Source: JBJTUH01 sp044346175
GTDB taxonomy: Bacteria; Cyanobacteriota; Vampirovibrionia; Vampirovibrionales; JAJTHC01
DNA length: 64,000 nt
NCBI GenBank assembly: GCA_044346175.1
Contig: JBIIZQ010000003.1
Location: 1 to 64,000 of the forward strand
Direction: 5' to 3'
Shown here: in pieces, positions 33,591 through 42,489 of the stretch
Layout of the letters: each line of letters starts with the position of its first letter
Position numbering within the stretch: position 1 is the first letter of the stretch
The notes under the pieces: model-generated
Databases searched by the model: none
The model's input: only the letters and a program-made list of their open reading frames with translations
What the model was told of the DNA's origin: nothing
Made by a program: the position numbers and the translations under genes

Positions 33591-34323
33591 GTTTTTGCCA
33601 GCCATCTCCAAGGGTTTGGAAAAAGTGGTGTGCCTCCAGAACGTCATTGTCCGTGATGGGGGCAAATTTTTCAAGGCGTACTTTTTCCTGAGGTGTGAGT
33701 TCAGGGTCATACAGTTTTTTAGGATAACGTACACGCTTACGGGCTTTTTGTAATCGGATTTTTTCAGGAGAGAGCTTCTCAGCGTGATTGGGTGACGCTA
33801 CATTAGCGGCAATACTATCTTCTTTCGTACTATCTTCTTTAAGGTCATGCCCATCAGACATCGGGTGAGCGAGTGCTTGAGCGATGAGTTCCCCCAGTTT
33901 TGACGGGACTTCCTCTGTTTTACCTTCTTGAAGCCCTTTCAATAACGAAGCGAGTACATCGGGTGCTTGAGGGCCTTCAAGACCTGATAGGAGGCTCGTC
34001 GTCGGCAAATCAAATCCACTCAGTGCATGCCCCTCATGTGCCTGTGTAAGAAGCTCATGCAAATCACCTTTATCCACTTCCAGCATGACCGTCGTACCTT
34101 CTTGCGTCAGAAGGTCTTCTTCCATTAAGTCTTTTAAATGAGATGCTTTTTCAGCACTTACAACGGCAACCCCCATTTGCGTATCACAGTTGGTACAATG
34201 CAGGTTAACCAAAAAAGTGCCGTTTTCTTCTTTAAGCAACTCAATACCATCGGTATGTAAATGAGCATGACATACTTGGCATTGCATTTTCGTAAAGAAT
34301 TGTTGAATGACTCTAAAATCCAT
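33556..34323 (-). CDS. Zinc-ribbon hypothetical protein
   Basis: 255 residues from ATG 34323 (the open frame extends to 34401). The N-terminal 60 residues form a two-CxxC zinc ribbon (CQVCHAHL ... HCTNCDTQM) with a beta-rich GTFLVNLHC strand. The middle is acidic and low complexity, and the C-terminus has a conserved-looking block KLYDPELTPQEKVRLEKFAP then TDNDVLEAHHFFQTL. It might be an accessory or regulatory protein; family not named with confidence. The coding 3' end is antisense to the last 12 codons of pyrE, an unusual convergent overlap. Confidence 0.7.
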   Translation of the reverse strand: MDFRVIQQFFTKMQCQVCHAHLHTDGIELLKEENGTFLVNLHCTNCDTQMGVAVVSAEKASHLKDLMEEDLLTQEGTTVMLEVDKGDLHELLTQAHEGHALSGFDLPTTSLLSGLEGPQAPDVLASLLKGLQEGKTEEVPSKLGELIAQALAHPMSDGHDLKEDSTKEDSIAANVASPNHAEKLSPEKIRLQKARKRVRYPKKLYDPELTPQEKVRLEKFAPITDNDVLEAHHFFQTLGDGWQKLIPQEMRQSYK

Positions 34324-34551
34324 GGTGTCCGTGTACCTACATTGTGCGTCGTGCGTGTAAAAGACTATTGCCTCAACAGAAGTTATCCTATACTTTAACA
34401 TAGGTCAGCAAGAATGTCTTTGCCATCCAAGTGGTTTTAAGGTTTTTATAAGAACTGTGAACGGTATCACACCATGACACGCTCTCAAGAAAAAACCTTC
34501 CTTAAAATGACAAAGACATTTGCCCATTAGACCATACTACGATGGGATACT

Positions 34552-35649
34552 CTACTTTTTATTAAAGACCCCCGTCGCCACACCCGCCGAGGTAATCGTA
34601 CCGCCATTAAAAAGCTTGGAGGTATACTGTGCAGCAGGCACGGCCATCATACGGTCAATACATCCTCGAGCTTTCGTCGCAATGGCTTCAGGGATTTCAA
34701 TGGGTGCAACCTGCCCCAACAAGGCTTTACGAATGTTCTCAAGACGGGTCAGTTTCATGTTCGGACACACAGCCGCTTGGCGTGTGGGTGTAAAGAAGAG
34801 TTTATCAGGACAGTCTTCACTCAAACGTTGTGCCACGCCGTCTTCAGTACAAATAATGTAAACGCTTGCTTGAGTAGTTTTAGCCGCATTCACAATGGCT
34901 GTGGTTGAACCAAGAAAATCCGCCATTTCTTTAATGGGGTCGTCACACTCGGGGTGTGCCAAAATAATAGCATTGGGATGTTCCTTTTTCAGGGCTTTCA
35001 CATCTTCAGGATTCATCCGTAAGTGGGTTGGACAGAAGCCATCCCAAGGAATAATTTTGACTTCTGGCAATTGCTTTTGGACAAATCCTGCCAAATGCTT
35101 ATCGGGTACAAACAGGACTTCACTCGCACCTGTTGCTCGGACAATATCCACAGCATTGGCACTGGTGCAACAAAAATCAGCCTCGGCTTTGACTTCAGCA
35201 CTGGTATTCACATACGCCACCACAGGACGACCTGGGTACTGAGCTTTAAACCCACGAAGGTCCTCAGCGGTAATCATGTCTGCCATCGGACATCCTGCAT
35301 TCGGATTCGCAAGATAAACGGTTTTTTGAGGGGAGAGTAATTTGGCCGTTTCCGCCATAAAGTGAACCCCACAAAAAATAATCACTTCGGCTTCAGTTTG
35401 AGCGGCTATTTGGCTGAGTCCCAAAGAGTCTCCATGGTGGTCGGCAATGTCCTGAACCTCTAAACGTTCATAGAGGTGTGCCAAAATCACAGCATTGCGT
35501 TCTTTTTTAAGTGCTTGAATATCGTCGATTAAACTTTGTCGTTTAGCCTGTACTGAAGGGTTGAGGGCATGGTGTGCCGCTTCATTGGCAAGCATGGCGT
35601 GGGTATTTGGAGAAGACATATGGGTTTCGGAGACGATTTCGAGAGGCAT
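34552..35649 (-). CDS. nadA: Quinolinate synthase
   Basis: 365 residues; ATG 35649 or ten codons later at 35619. It condenses iminoaspartate (from NadB) with dihydroxyacetone phosphate. Iron-sulfur ligand candidates are the Cys in FCGVHFM, CCTSANAVD and AVCPNMK; substrate motifs include ILAHLYERLEVQDIADHHGDS and HPECDDPIKEMADF. Transcribed alone, 230 bp from the zinc-ribbon gene; the other NAD genes (nadD, nadB, nadC) are elsewhere in the window. An NrtR-like regulator is at 44621. Confidence 0.97.
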   Translation of the reverse strand: MPLEIVSETHMSSPNTHAMLANEAAHHALNPSVQAKRQSLIDDIQALKKERNAVILAHLYERLEVQDIADHHGDSLGLSQIAAQTEAEVIIFCGVHFMAETAKLLSPQKTVYLANPNAGCPMADMITAEDLRGFKAQYPGRPVVAYVNTSAEVKAEADFCCTSANAVDIVRATGASEVLFVPDKHLAGFVQKQLPEVKIIPWDGFCPTHLRMNPEDVKALKKEHPNAIILAHPECDDPIKEMADFLGSTTAIVNAAKTTQASVYIICTEDGVAQRLSEDCPDKLFFTPTRQAAVCPNMKLTRLENIRKALLGQVAPIEIPEAIATKARGCIDRMMAVPAAQYTSKLFNGGTITSAGVATGVFNKK

Positions 35650-36106
35650 AAAGTTGCAGGCTCTTTTTGGAAATAGGAGGGGTGAGAAAGCACGAAAGCG
35701 TATAAAACGAAGACACGAAACAGCATGTAAAGACGTATCACTTCAACGCAAACTTGAAGAAAAGCACACCCTTTGCCAAACAGGCTCTCTAAAGGGAAGG
35801 GGTCTCTTTCAGGTGTATTGTAACGTTTGTGTTACTATGTCATGTTAATGGTAAAATGAGTAAAGTAAAGTATAAAGGATAGAAAAAAGGCTTTCTTTAT
35901 CCACTTTCGGATCTGTAAAGTAGACCCTCACTCATAGTAAAGCTCTCCCGTTCAGACAGCAAGGGGATACCCACTTTTAACACCTATGAGTACCTCGTGT
36001 GCCATGGGGTTCGTAAGTTTATTCCTTGTTTTTTACTGCCCAATCACTAAATTTTAGTAAGTTCTATTTTTAGTATCTTATTTTTCGGACGTTTTATCTC
36101 ACCACT
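35650..36106. promoter_or_regulatory. Divergent promoter region between nadA and rimO
   Basis: 457 bp with no credible gene. A short dyad TGTAAC-N6-GTTACT is present at 35819-35836. Purine-rich repeats (AAAGTAAAGTATAAAGGATAG) follow. No NrtR operator could be recognised with certainty. Confidence 0.35.
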
Positions 36107-37498
36107 ATGTCGATGCTTACCCCCTCTCACACTGTCACACCAGAGGCTTCCTCAGAAGCACCCTCCCATGTTAAAGCACCCGATAAAAAGCATAACATAG
36201 GATTTGTGCATTTAGGATGCAGTAAAAATCTTGTGGATACTGAGACCATGTTAGGTAAGCTCGCCCAAGATGGTCATAGGATTGTGTCCGACGAGTCGGA
36301 AGCGGATATTGTCCTCGTCAATACCTGTGCCTTCATTGAGGCTTCCCAGAAAGAATCGGTCAAGACACTTGTCAATCTTGCCGAGGCGGGTAAAGAACTT
36401 TTAATTGCTGGATGTTTGGCTCAGAAGTTCCAAGGAGAACTCCTAGAGTTGTTTCCCGAGGCACGTGCTGTCATTGGGACACATAATATGATGGAAGTGG
36501 CAAGCATCCTAGAGAGAACCGATAAGGGTGAACGTGTCCTTGCCATTCAACAAGACCCTACTTTTCTGCTTGAAGATGACACCGTTCGTAAACACGTGAC
36601 CATGGGGGCTTCCGTGTATCTAAAAATTGGGGAAGGGTGCGACTACCGATGCACCTTCTGTATCATTCCCAGCATGCGGGGGAACTTACGGAGTCGGGGT
36701 ATCCAAAATATTGTAGACAATGCAAAAGCCCTAGTCGACAAAGGGGCTTCAGAGATTATTTTAGTAGGGCAGGATACCACCAGTTACGGAAAAGACATTC
36801 AAGCTTCTTTACCTGAACTTTTGGAAGCTTTGAATGAGATTCCTGATTTGACATGGATTCGCTTTTTGTACGCTTACCCTAACGAACATCTTAACGAGCG
36901 GTTACTGAAAACAATACGAGATTGCGACAAGGTCGTAAAGTACTTGGATTGTCCCTTACAGCACTCTCACCCTGAGATTTTAAAGCGCATGGGACGACCC
37001 GTCACCGATATGCCACGCATGGCAGAATGGGTGCGTAGTATTGTACCCGATATTCGTTTGCGTACCACCTTTATTGTGGGCTTTCCTGGTGAGGAAGAAC
37101 ACCATTACCAGCACTTGAAACAGACCATTGAAACCGTACAATGGGACAGGGTCGGTATTTTTGAGTATTCCGATGTTGACAGTGCCGCCAGTGCCAAGTT
37201 AGATGGCAAAGTCAAGAAGTCCGTGATGAAGGCACGTCGTAATGAGTTAATGGCGATTCAGCAAGGCATTAGTTATGCTCATAACCAAGCCCTTGTGGGT
37301 CAAGTGTTACCTGTGTTGATTGATGAAATTCGCCCTTCAGGATATGCCGTGGGTCGTACACAATGGGATGCCCCTGAGGTAGACAATACGGTGATTATTC
37401 GTCCAGAGGGTCGGGGTACCGAAATGCTCCCCGGTGAGCTTGTTTCAGTGCGTGTGGTTCAAGCAACACCCTATGACCTTAAAGGGGATGCCCTTTAA
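36107..37498 (+). CDS. rimO: Ribosomal protein S12 methylthiotransferase
   Basis: 463 residues. N-terminal MTTase domain with three cluster Cys (HLGCSKNLVD, VNTCAFIE, LIAGCLAQK), radical-SAM motif GEGCDYRCTFCIIP, then a C-terminal TRAM domain (about 390-463, GQVLPVLIDE ... LVSVRVVQA). SLPELLEALNEIP and YLDCPLQHSHPEILKRMGRP are typical of RimO rather than MiaB. Adds a methylthio group to Asp of S12. A 25-residue Ser/Pro-rich leader is extra. Confidence 0.95.
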   Translation: MSMLTPSHTVTPEASSEAPSHVKAPDKKHNIGFVHLGCSKNLVDTETMLGKLAQDGHRIVSDESEADIVLVNTCAFIEASQKESVKTLVNLAEAGKELLIAGCLAQKFQGELLELFPEARAVIGTHNMMEVASILERTDKGERVLAIQQDPTFLLEDDTVRKHVTMGASVYLKIGEGCDYRCTFCIIPSMRGNLRSRGIQNIVDNAKALVDKGASEIILVGQDTTSYGKDIQASLPELLEALNEIPDLTWIRFLYAYPNEHLNERLLKTIRDCDKVVKYLDCPLQHSHPEILKRMGRPVTDMPRMAEWVRSIVPDIRLRTTFIVGFPGEEEHHYQHLKQTIETVQWDRVGIFEYSDVDSAASAKLDGKVKKSVMKARRNELMAIQQGISYAHNQALVGQVLPVLIDEIRPSGYAVGRTQWDAPEVDNTVIIRPEGRGTEMLPGELVSVRVVQATPYDLKGDAL

Positions 37499-37601
37499 AG
37501 ACTTGCCAGAAACACGTTTTTGATACGATACCATAATGATAATGTGCCATGTGGGTGTTTTGCTGTACTGCTAGTGACCATTTTTAGTAGGGTTTTATGT
37601 G

Positions 37602-38840
37602 ATGTCTGTTTTCTTGTCTCAGTCTTCCGTCTCTCCTGTTACTGCTTGGCAGGCGCCTGCCTATCTTGAGCAAGCTGAGCGTGACCAGCTTCAGCACCAT
37701 TGCCCTTCACTAACATGGATGGCAAGCCCTTATTTTGAATTAAATGCCCCAGCTTGGTTAGTCCTCGAAGACGGCTCCGTGTGGGAGGGTCAATCCTATG
37801 GTGCTACAGGCACCACAGGTGGTGAGTTAGTTTTCAACACCAGCCTGTCAGGGTATCAGGAAATTTTGACCGACCCCAGCTATCGGGGGCAAATTGTCCT
37901 GATGACCTATCCTGAACAAGGAAACTATGGTGTCAATGCTGAGGATATTGAGTCACACGATGGTCATATTCATGCAGCAGGGTTTGTGGTACGCCAAGGG
38001 AGTGCCATTGCCAGTAGTTGGCGTGCCGAAGATTCTTTAACATCCTATCTCACAAAGGCCTCTGTCGTGGGAATTCAAGGCTTAGATACACGTGCCCTAA
38101 CACGTCGTATCCGTATCAAGGGTGCTATGAAAGCCATCATTACAACGCAGCGTACAAACCTCTTACAAGCGATTTTGACCGTCTCTAAGCAACCAGGTCT
38201 TGAAGAGCAAAACCTCATTGCACAAGTTTCTGTCACCCAAGCATATACCGTTCAAGGGAAAGGCAAAGCCCCACTGGTTGACAGATTGGTTGCCTTGGAT
38301 TTTGGGATGAAAGAAAACATTGTACGTTGCTTACAGGACGTGGCACGGGAAATCCATGTCCTTCCTCACGATGCAACCCAAAGTCAAATTGATGCTTTAC
38401 GCCCAGATGCCTTGTTCTTGTCGAATGGTCCTGGCGACCCTCGTACCCTGAACTATGTTTCGGAGCTTATTACCAAACTTGCCGAGCAACATCTTCCCTT
38501 GTTCGGTATCTGCCTAGGGCATCAGTTGCTGTCTTTAAGTTTTGGTGCCAAAGTTGAAAAAATGGCGTTTGGACACCATGGGGGGAACCATCCTGTCTTG
38601 GAACCTGATACAGGTCTGATTCGTATTACTTCCCAAAACCATGGGTATGCCGTGGAAGAGCAAAGCTTGGCTGCTGCGAATTTAACCCTAACGCATCGTA
38701 ATCTTTATGACCAAAGTGTTGAAGGGGTTCGTCACACGCATTATCCTATGGCATGTGTCCAATTCCACCCTGAGGCTAGCCCTGGCCCTCATGATGCCCA
38801 AGACCTTTTTGCATGGTTCTTCCGTCAGATTCAACGTTAA
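37602..38840 (+). CDS. carA: Carbamoyl-phosphate synthase small (glutaminase) subunit
   Basis: 412 residues from ATG 37602 (a GTG immediately before gives one more). An N-terminal extension of about 48 residues precedes the conserved APAWLVLEDGSVWEG. Small-domain motifs GELVFNTSLSGYQEILTDPSY and GLDTRALTRRIR, then the class I amidotransferase with catalytic Cys in FGICLGHQLL and His/Glu in FHPEASPGPHDA. Supplies carbamoyl phosphate for pyrimidines and arginine with CarB, whose gene is not in the window. Confidence 0.96.
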   Translation: MSVFLSQSSVSPVTAWQAPAYLEQAERDQLQHHCPSLTWMASPYFELNAPAWLVLEDGSVWEGQSYGATGTTGGELVFNTSLSGYQEILTDPSYRGQIVLMTYPEQGNYGVNAEDIESHDGHIHAAGFVVRQGSAIASSWRAEDSLTSYLTKASVVGIQGLDTRALTRRIRIKGAMKAIITTQRTNLLQAILTVSKQPGLEEQNLIAQVSVTQAYTVQGKGKAPLVDRLVALDFGMKENIVRCLQDVAREIHVLPHDATQSQIDALRPDALFLSNGPGDPRTLNYVSELITKLAEQHLPLFGICLGHQLLSLSFGAKVEKMAFGHHGGNHPVLEPDTGLIRITSQNHGYAVEEQSLAAANLTLTHRNLYDQSVEGVRHTHYPMACVQFHPEASPGPHDAQDLFAWFFRQIQR

Positions 38841-38856
38841 GGCGAGGGCCTGTGCC

Positions 38857-39285
38857 ATGGTTGCCACAGCAGTACCGCCAACAACGCAGCCCTCTCGTCA
38901 GTGTGTGGCGTGCCGTCAGTATGCACCACGTCACACGCTTGTAAGGCTCTTGTTACAGCATGATAAACTCATCAAAGGGGAAGCCTTACCCGCTTTATGG
39001 CATCTATGGCTTCCCTCACAGGTTGTCGCTGAAGATACAGAAATACCTCAGCCCCCCTACAGCATGCCTCCCCGTTATGGTCGTTCCGTGTACTGGTGTC
39101 ATACACCCGCATGCTGGGAAAAACTTTCACGGAAGCAAGGGAAACTTTTGAACCGTTATCTCCCCATCTCATGGCAAACAGATACCCGAAAAGCGTTTTG
39201 GGACATGTTCCATCATGATGAACCACACGGCCGTTTATCCGTCATCACCCCCCCTAGGCAGCGTAGCATCCTAGCAAATGAATAA
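38857..39285 (+). CDS. YlxR-type RNA-binding protein
   Basis: 142 residues from ATG 38857, 16 bp after carA; a longer reading into carA has no family match. QCVACRQYAPRHTLVRLL and later YGRSVYWCHTPACWEKLS are the two halves of the YlxR (DUF448) fold, with an insertion of about 40 residues between them. The C-terminal 25 residues are extra. YlxR normally sits between nusA and infB; here it follows carA and overlaps yraN by 8 bp. Role in transcription or RNase P modulation is known only from other species. Confidence 0.75.
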   Translation: MVATAVPPTTQPSRQCVACRQYAPRHTLVRLLLQHDKLIKGEALPALWHLWLPSQVVAEDTEIPQPPYSMPPRYGRSVYWCHTPACWEKLSRKQGKLLNRYLPISWQTDTRKAFWDMFHHDEPHGRLSVITPPRQRSILANE

Positions 39286-39742
39286 ACGCAAACAAGGCAC
39301 CGCTGCAGAACGTTTCGCACAGGCATGGTACGCCAACAAGTATCCCCATGGACAACTTTTAAGCGAAAACTGGTCTATTCAGCTTGAGGGGTTTAGAGGT
39401 GAGTTAGATTTTGTATACTACACCCCCACCCCTCACCCTGTGCTTCACTTTGTTGAGGTGAAGTGTCGCCAATACGCTACTTCTGATACACTCACCCCTC
39501 ATAAACACTCACAACATCAACAAGAAGCACTGTGGCGTGCAACAGCGGCAATTACCCCTCATAAACAAAGGCAATTACACCAGTTGGTCACACTGTTTAT
39601 GCTACACTTTCCTTTTAAGGAAGCCTGTCCCGGGTGTGATTTAGCACGTGTCTACCAAAACCTTGAGGTGTGTGTGGTAGTACAGGCCTCCGAATCGTCG
39701 TATACTGGGTGTGAGGTCATACCTATCGACCTAAGCTTTTAG
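39278..39742 (+). CDS. YraN/UPF0102 family putative endonuclease
   Basis: 154 residues. GTAAERFAQAWYANK, LSENWSIQLEGFRGELDFVYY and LHFVEVKCRQ give the UPF0102 core (restriction-endonuclease-like fold with GELDxV and FVEVK). A His/Gln-rich region follows, and the C-terminus has an acid/hydrophobic end (CEVIPIDLSF). Start ATG lies inside the end of ylxR (ATGAATAA), so translation is coupled. Function unproven, probably Holliday-junction or damaged DNA processing by structural analogy. Confidence 0.8.
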   Translation: MNKRKQGTAAERFAQAWYANKYPHGQLLSENWSIQLEGFRGELDFVYYTPTPHPVLHFVEVKCRQYATSDTLTPHKHSQHQQEALWRATAAITPHKQRQLHQLVTLFMLHFPFKEACPGCDLARVYQNLEVCVVVQASESSYTGCEVIPIDLSF

Positions 39743-39791
39743 TCCCTGTGTGAATACGTTTGAATCAAATGGATAGAATGGGGTTTATTCA

Positions 39792-40895
39792 GTGACCCAC
39801 GCTACGCATGCTCTTTTACCGTCCTCTGAGCTTAAGACAGCTCCTGCGTCGCATGAGGCGTTTACATTAAATGATAAAACCATTTTCATCACGGGTGGCA
39901 CAGGCTCTTTTGGCAAAAAGTTTATCAAGATGCTTTTACAGCGCTACCGCCCTGCCAGTGTAGTCATTTATTCCCGTGACGAGTTAAAACAATTTGAAAT
40001 GGCACAGCATGACTTCCCAGCACATGCACAGCCCTGCCCCATGACCTATGTCATTGGCGATGTACGAGACGCACAAAGGCTTACCCAAGCCATGGCGGGT
40101 GCAGATGTCGTCATTCATGCGGCTGCTTTGAAGCAAGTACCCGTGGCTGAGTATCATCCTTTTGAAGCCGTCAAAACGAATATTCTTGGAGCGCAACATG
40201 TCATTGAGGCTTCACTTCGTCATGGGGTCTCTCGTGTCATTGCACTCTCAACTGATAAAGCTGCAAACCCCATTAACTTATATGGTGCTACAAAGTTGGT
40301 TTCAGATTCACTTTTTGTGGCTGCAAACCAGTCCTTACTCACCACATCCACCCAAACCCCTTTGCCACAATTTGCAGTGGTACGGTATGGCAATGTCATA
40401 GGTTCACGAGGGTCGGTACTGCCCTATTTTCAGGAACTTTTACAACAAGGCGTGACTTCGTTACCCATTACAGACGAACGCATGACACGCTTCTGGCTAC
40501 CACTCGCACAAGGGGTGGAGTTTGTCTTTGATGCCCTCGCCCGTATGCAAGGCGGTGAAACCTTTATCCCGAAAATCCCCTCGATACGTATGACCGATTT
40601 AGTACAAGCACTGATGCCTAACCCTCAGTATCATGTGGTAGGATTACGCCCTGGTGAAAAGCTCCATGAGTGTTTATGTCCTAGTGAATTGGCAACCCGA
40701 ACACTTGAATTTCGTGACCATTTTGTGATTCAGCCTGCCATCCCTGAACTTCAAGCACGTTTTCAAGGGTACCGCTGCAATGCACAGGGTGAAACAGGTA
40801 CACTCGTCCCTCAAGGCTTTGAGTATATGTCTGGTACAAACCCTGACTTTCTAACGCCTGAAGCCATTCGAGTCCTTCATGCCAACCTAGATTAA
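39792..40895 (+). CDS. pseB: UDP-GlcNAc 4,6-dehydratase (inverting), PseB
   Basis: 367 residues from GTG 39792. SDR fold: NDKTIFITGGTGSFGKKF, IYSRDELKQFEMA, GDVRDAQRL, AALKQVPVAEYHPFEAVKTN, ALSTDKAANPINLYGATK (YxxxK), RYGNVIGSRGSVLPYF and ITDERMTRFW. These are PseB/FlaA1-type signatures. It makes the first pseudaminic acid intermediate. The associated methylase and GNAT gene are 38 kb away at the start of the window. The N-terminal 24 residues are an unconserved extension. Confidence 0.92.
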   Translation: MTHATHALLPSSELKTAPASHEAFTLNDKTIFITGGTGSFGKKFIKMLLQRYRPASVVIYSRDELKQFEMAQHDFPAHAQPCPMTYVIGDVRDAQRLTQAMAGADVVIHAAALKQVPVAEYHPFEAVKTNILGAQHVIEASLRHGVSRVIALSTDKAANPINLYGATKLVSDSLFVAANQSLLTTSTQTPLPQFAVVRYGNVIGSRGSVLPYFQELLQQGVTSLPITDERMTRFWLPLAQGVEFVFDALARMQGGETFIPKIPSIRMTDLVQALMPNPQYHVVGLRPGEKLHECLCPSELATRTLEFRDHFVIQPAIPELQARFQGYRCNAQGETGTLVPQGFEYMSGTNPDFLTPEAIRVLHANLD

Positions 40896-40911
40896 CTCAA
40901 GGTATCTCTTT

Positions 40912-42135
40912 TTAATTGATTTCTAAATTGAGCTGGGCAGGGTTAAAACTGACAAGGGGTAACTCTCTTGGGCTATCGCACCCACTGGCAACTGTTTCTT
41001 GAATGGCTTGGAACAGTGCATGGCTTGCGTAACGTACCAAGTCATCCCCCGTACTGATAAGACTATGCTCTAAATCATTAGGGTTAAAACAGGCTGAGCC
41101 ACCATGGATACTTAAAGACTCTTCAATGGGCTTACTATAATGGCTGTGTTGTAACACGTAAGGATGATGAGCAAGAAATTTTTGGATACGTCGTACCACA
41201 TGAGCAGCCCCTTGGTCGTCCGAGTTAGACATCAAGATACCGATTTGGTTATCGCTTAAACGAGCCAAAATATCATGTTTACGGGTCAGTTGACGGAGGT
41301 TCTTTGCAATAAAGCGTAACATGTTAATCGTACCCTCAAGACCGTACGTATCAAAGTAAAGAGGGTAAAAATCAAGGGATAACACCAAGCATGTGACAGG
41401 TTTTTGAGACTGAGTTGCCAGATTAAGACGCTCTTGAAGTTGACTAAAAAAGAAGCGACGGTTGTGCAGCTCAGGTACTTCATCAACCACCTGTTGTTTG
41501 ACACACTCGGCTCTTAAAATACTAATTTGTCTGGCTTGAAAAATACGTGTTTGAATAGTGAGTGCATCGCTAGGTACCGTAAGGAGGTCACAACCTGGCT
41601 GAGGAAACACCTTACTGTAGGCAAGTTGATACTCAGGACAAATAATCGCAATGGTCTGTACATTAGGATTAAGCCTTTGGAACTCTAACACTTGTTCAGA
41701 AACCGTTTTGGGGGATGTCGGTGCAAAGCACACCACACCTGTTTCATTTTGTGCCAACATGGTTTTAAGTTCACGCTGGGAAAAAATAGGGGTCACTTTG
41801 GGAATAGCCTGTAGATCCTCTTCCCATAAATCAAAATTAGGAATAACAGAATCCATCAAAATATAAACAGGCGGGATAGGTTCTTGTTTTTGACGTTTTT
41901 CTTTACGACGCTCTTGGGCGGTATGCGTACTTACCCCTTGCACCTTCGCTGTGCCTACTTCAGTACCACTAGTCCCTTTGGGGGTTCCTTTTGTTTGTTT
42001 AACACCCTTACTTGTGACAACACGTTTAGTACCACTTTGGGCAGGTTCTGTTAAGTCAGATAGCGATGGGGTCACTGAAATATCTTGCGTCTCAAAAGGT
42101 GTGGTATGTTTTTGCGAAGGATTAGACATCATCAT
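40912..42135 (-). CDS. GGDEF-domain protein with degenerate active site
   Basis: 407 residues from ATGATGATG at 42135, with AGGA 8-9 bases upstream. The N-terminal 85 residues are low complexity (Thr, Lys, Gly). Then a receiver-like alpha/beta domain (VYILMDSVIPNFDLWEED, GVVCFAPTSPKTV, TIAIICPEY) without an obvious phospho-Asp. The last 190 residues follow the GGDEF domain (ELHNRRFFFSQLQERLN, VLSLDFYPLYFDTYGLEG, NLRQLTRKHDILARLSDNQIGILM). The catalytic GGDEF/GGEEF loop reads LSDNQ, so cyclic-di-GMP synthesis is unlikely; GTP or c-di-GMP sensing is possible. It is convergent with pseB. Confidence 0.82.
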   Translation of the reverse strand: MMMSNPSQKHTTPFETQDISVTPSLSDLTEPAQSGTKRVVTSKGVKQTKGTPKGTSGTEVGTAKVQGVSTHTAQERRKEKRQKQEPIPPVYILMDSVIPNFDLWEEDLQAIPKVTPIFSQRELKTMLAQNETGVVCFAPTSPKTVSEQVLEFQRLNPNVQTIAIICPEYQLAYSKVFPQPGCDLLTVPSDALTIQTRIFQARQISILRAECVKQQVVDEVPELHNRRFFFSQLQERLNLATQSQKPVTCLVLSLDFYPLYFDTYGLEGTINMLRFIAKNLRQLTRKHDILARLSDNQIGILMSNSDDQGAAHVVRRIQKFLAHHPYVLQHSHYSKPIEESLSIHGGSACFNPNDLEHSLISTGDDLVRYASHALFQAIQETVASGCDSPRELPLVSFNPAQLNLEIN

Positions 42136-42489
42136 GGTATAGCATCCTAATAAAAGCTTATGTATCTCACACAAAGAGGTTGCCTATAAAAGGGCTTTTA
42201 GAACAATCCATTTCCTTAATAGGCATCATTGGAAAGAAAACATGGGAGGACACGAGAGGTAACTGAAGTTCTGCTAAGCCCAAGCATAGAGAGGCATCAT
42301 CAATGGGCTGAAAACATCAAAAGATAACTTTATTATCGAGCCAAGCAGCATCTTACTGTGTGAAAGCTCATGAAGAATCCATTGCTTAGAGTAGGGTATT
42401 TTCGCTTAACAAAAAGAGGGAGAACGTCATGGTTGTCATGCCTTTGAGGGGTATCCTCATGGTAGTATACTTAAATACACACTATTGGA
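42136..42489. promoter_or_regulatory. Divergent promoter region between the GGDEF gene and nadD
   Basis: 354 bp without a gene. A partial dyad TAGTATACTTAAATACACAC lies directly before nadD (about 42464-42483). It is imperfect and is not claimed as an NrtR site. Confidence 0.3.

Noticed and set aside
42464..42483. NrtR operator directly before nadD
   Set aside because: The dyad is imperfect and shares no clear sequence with the palindrome before the NrtR-like gene.
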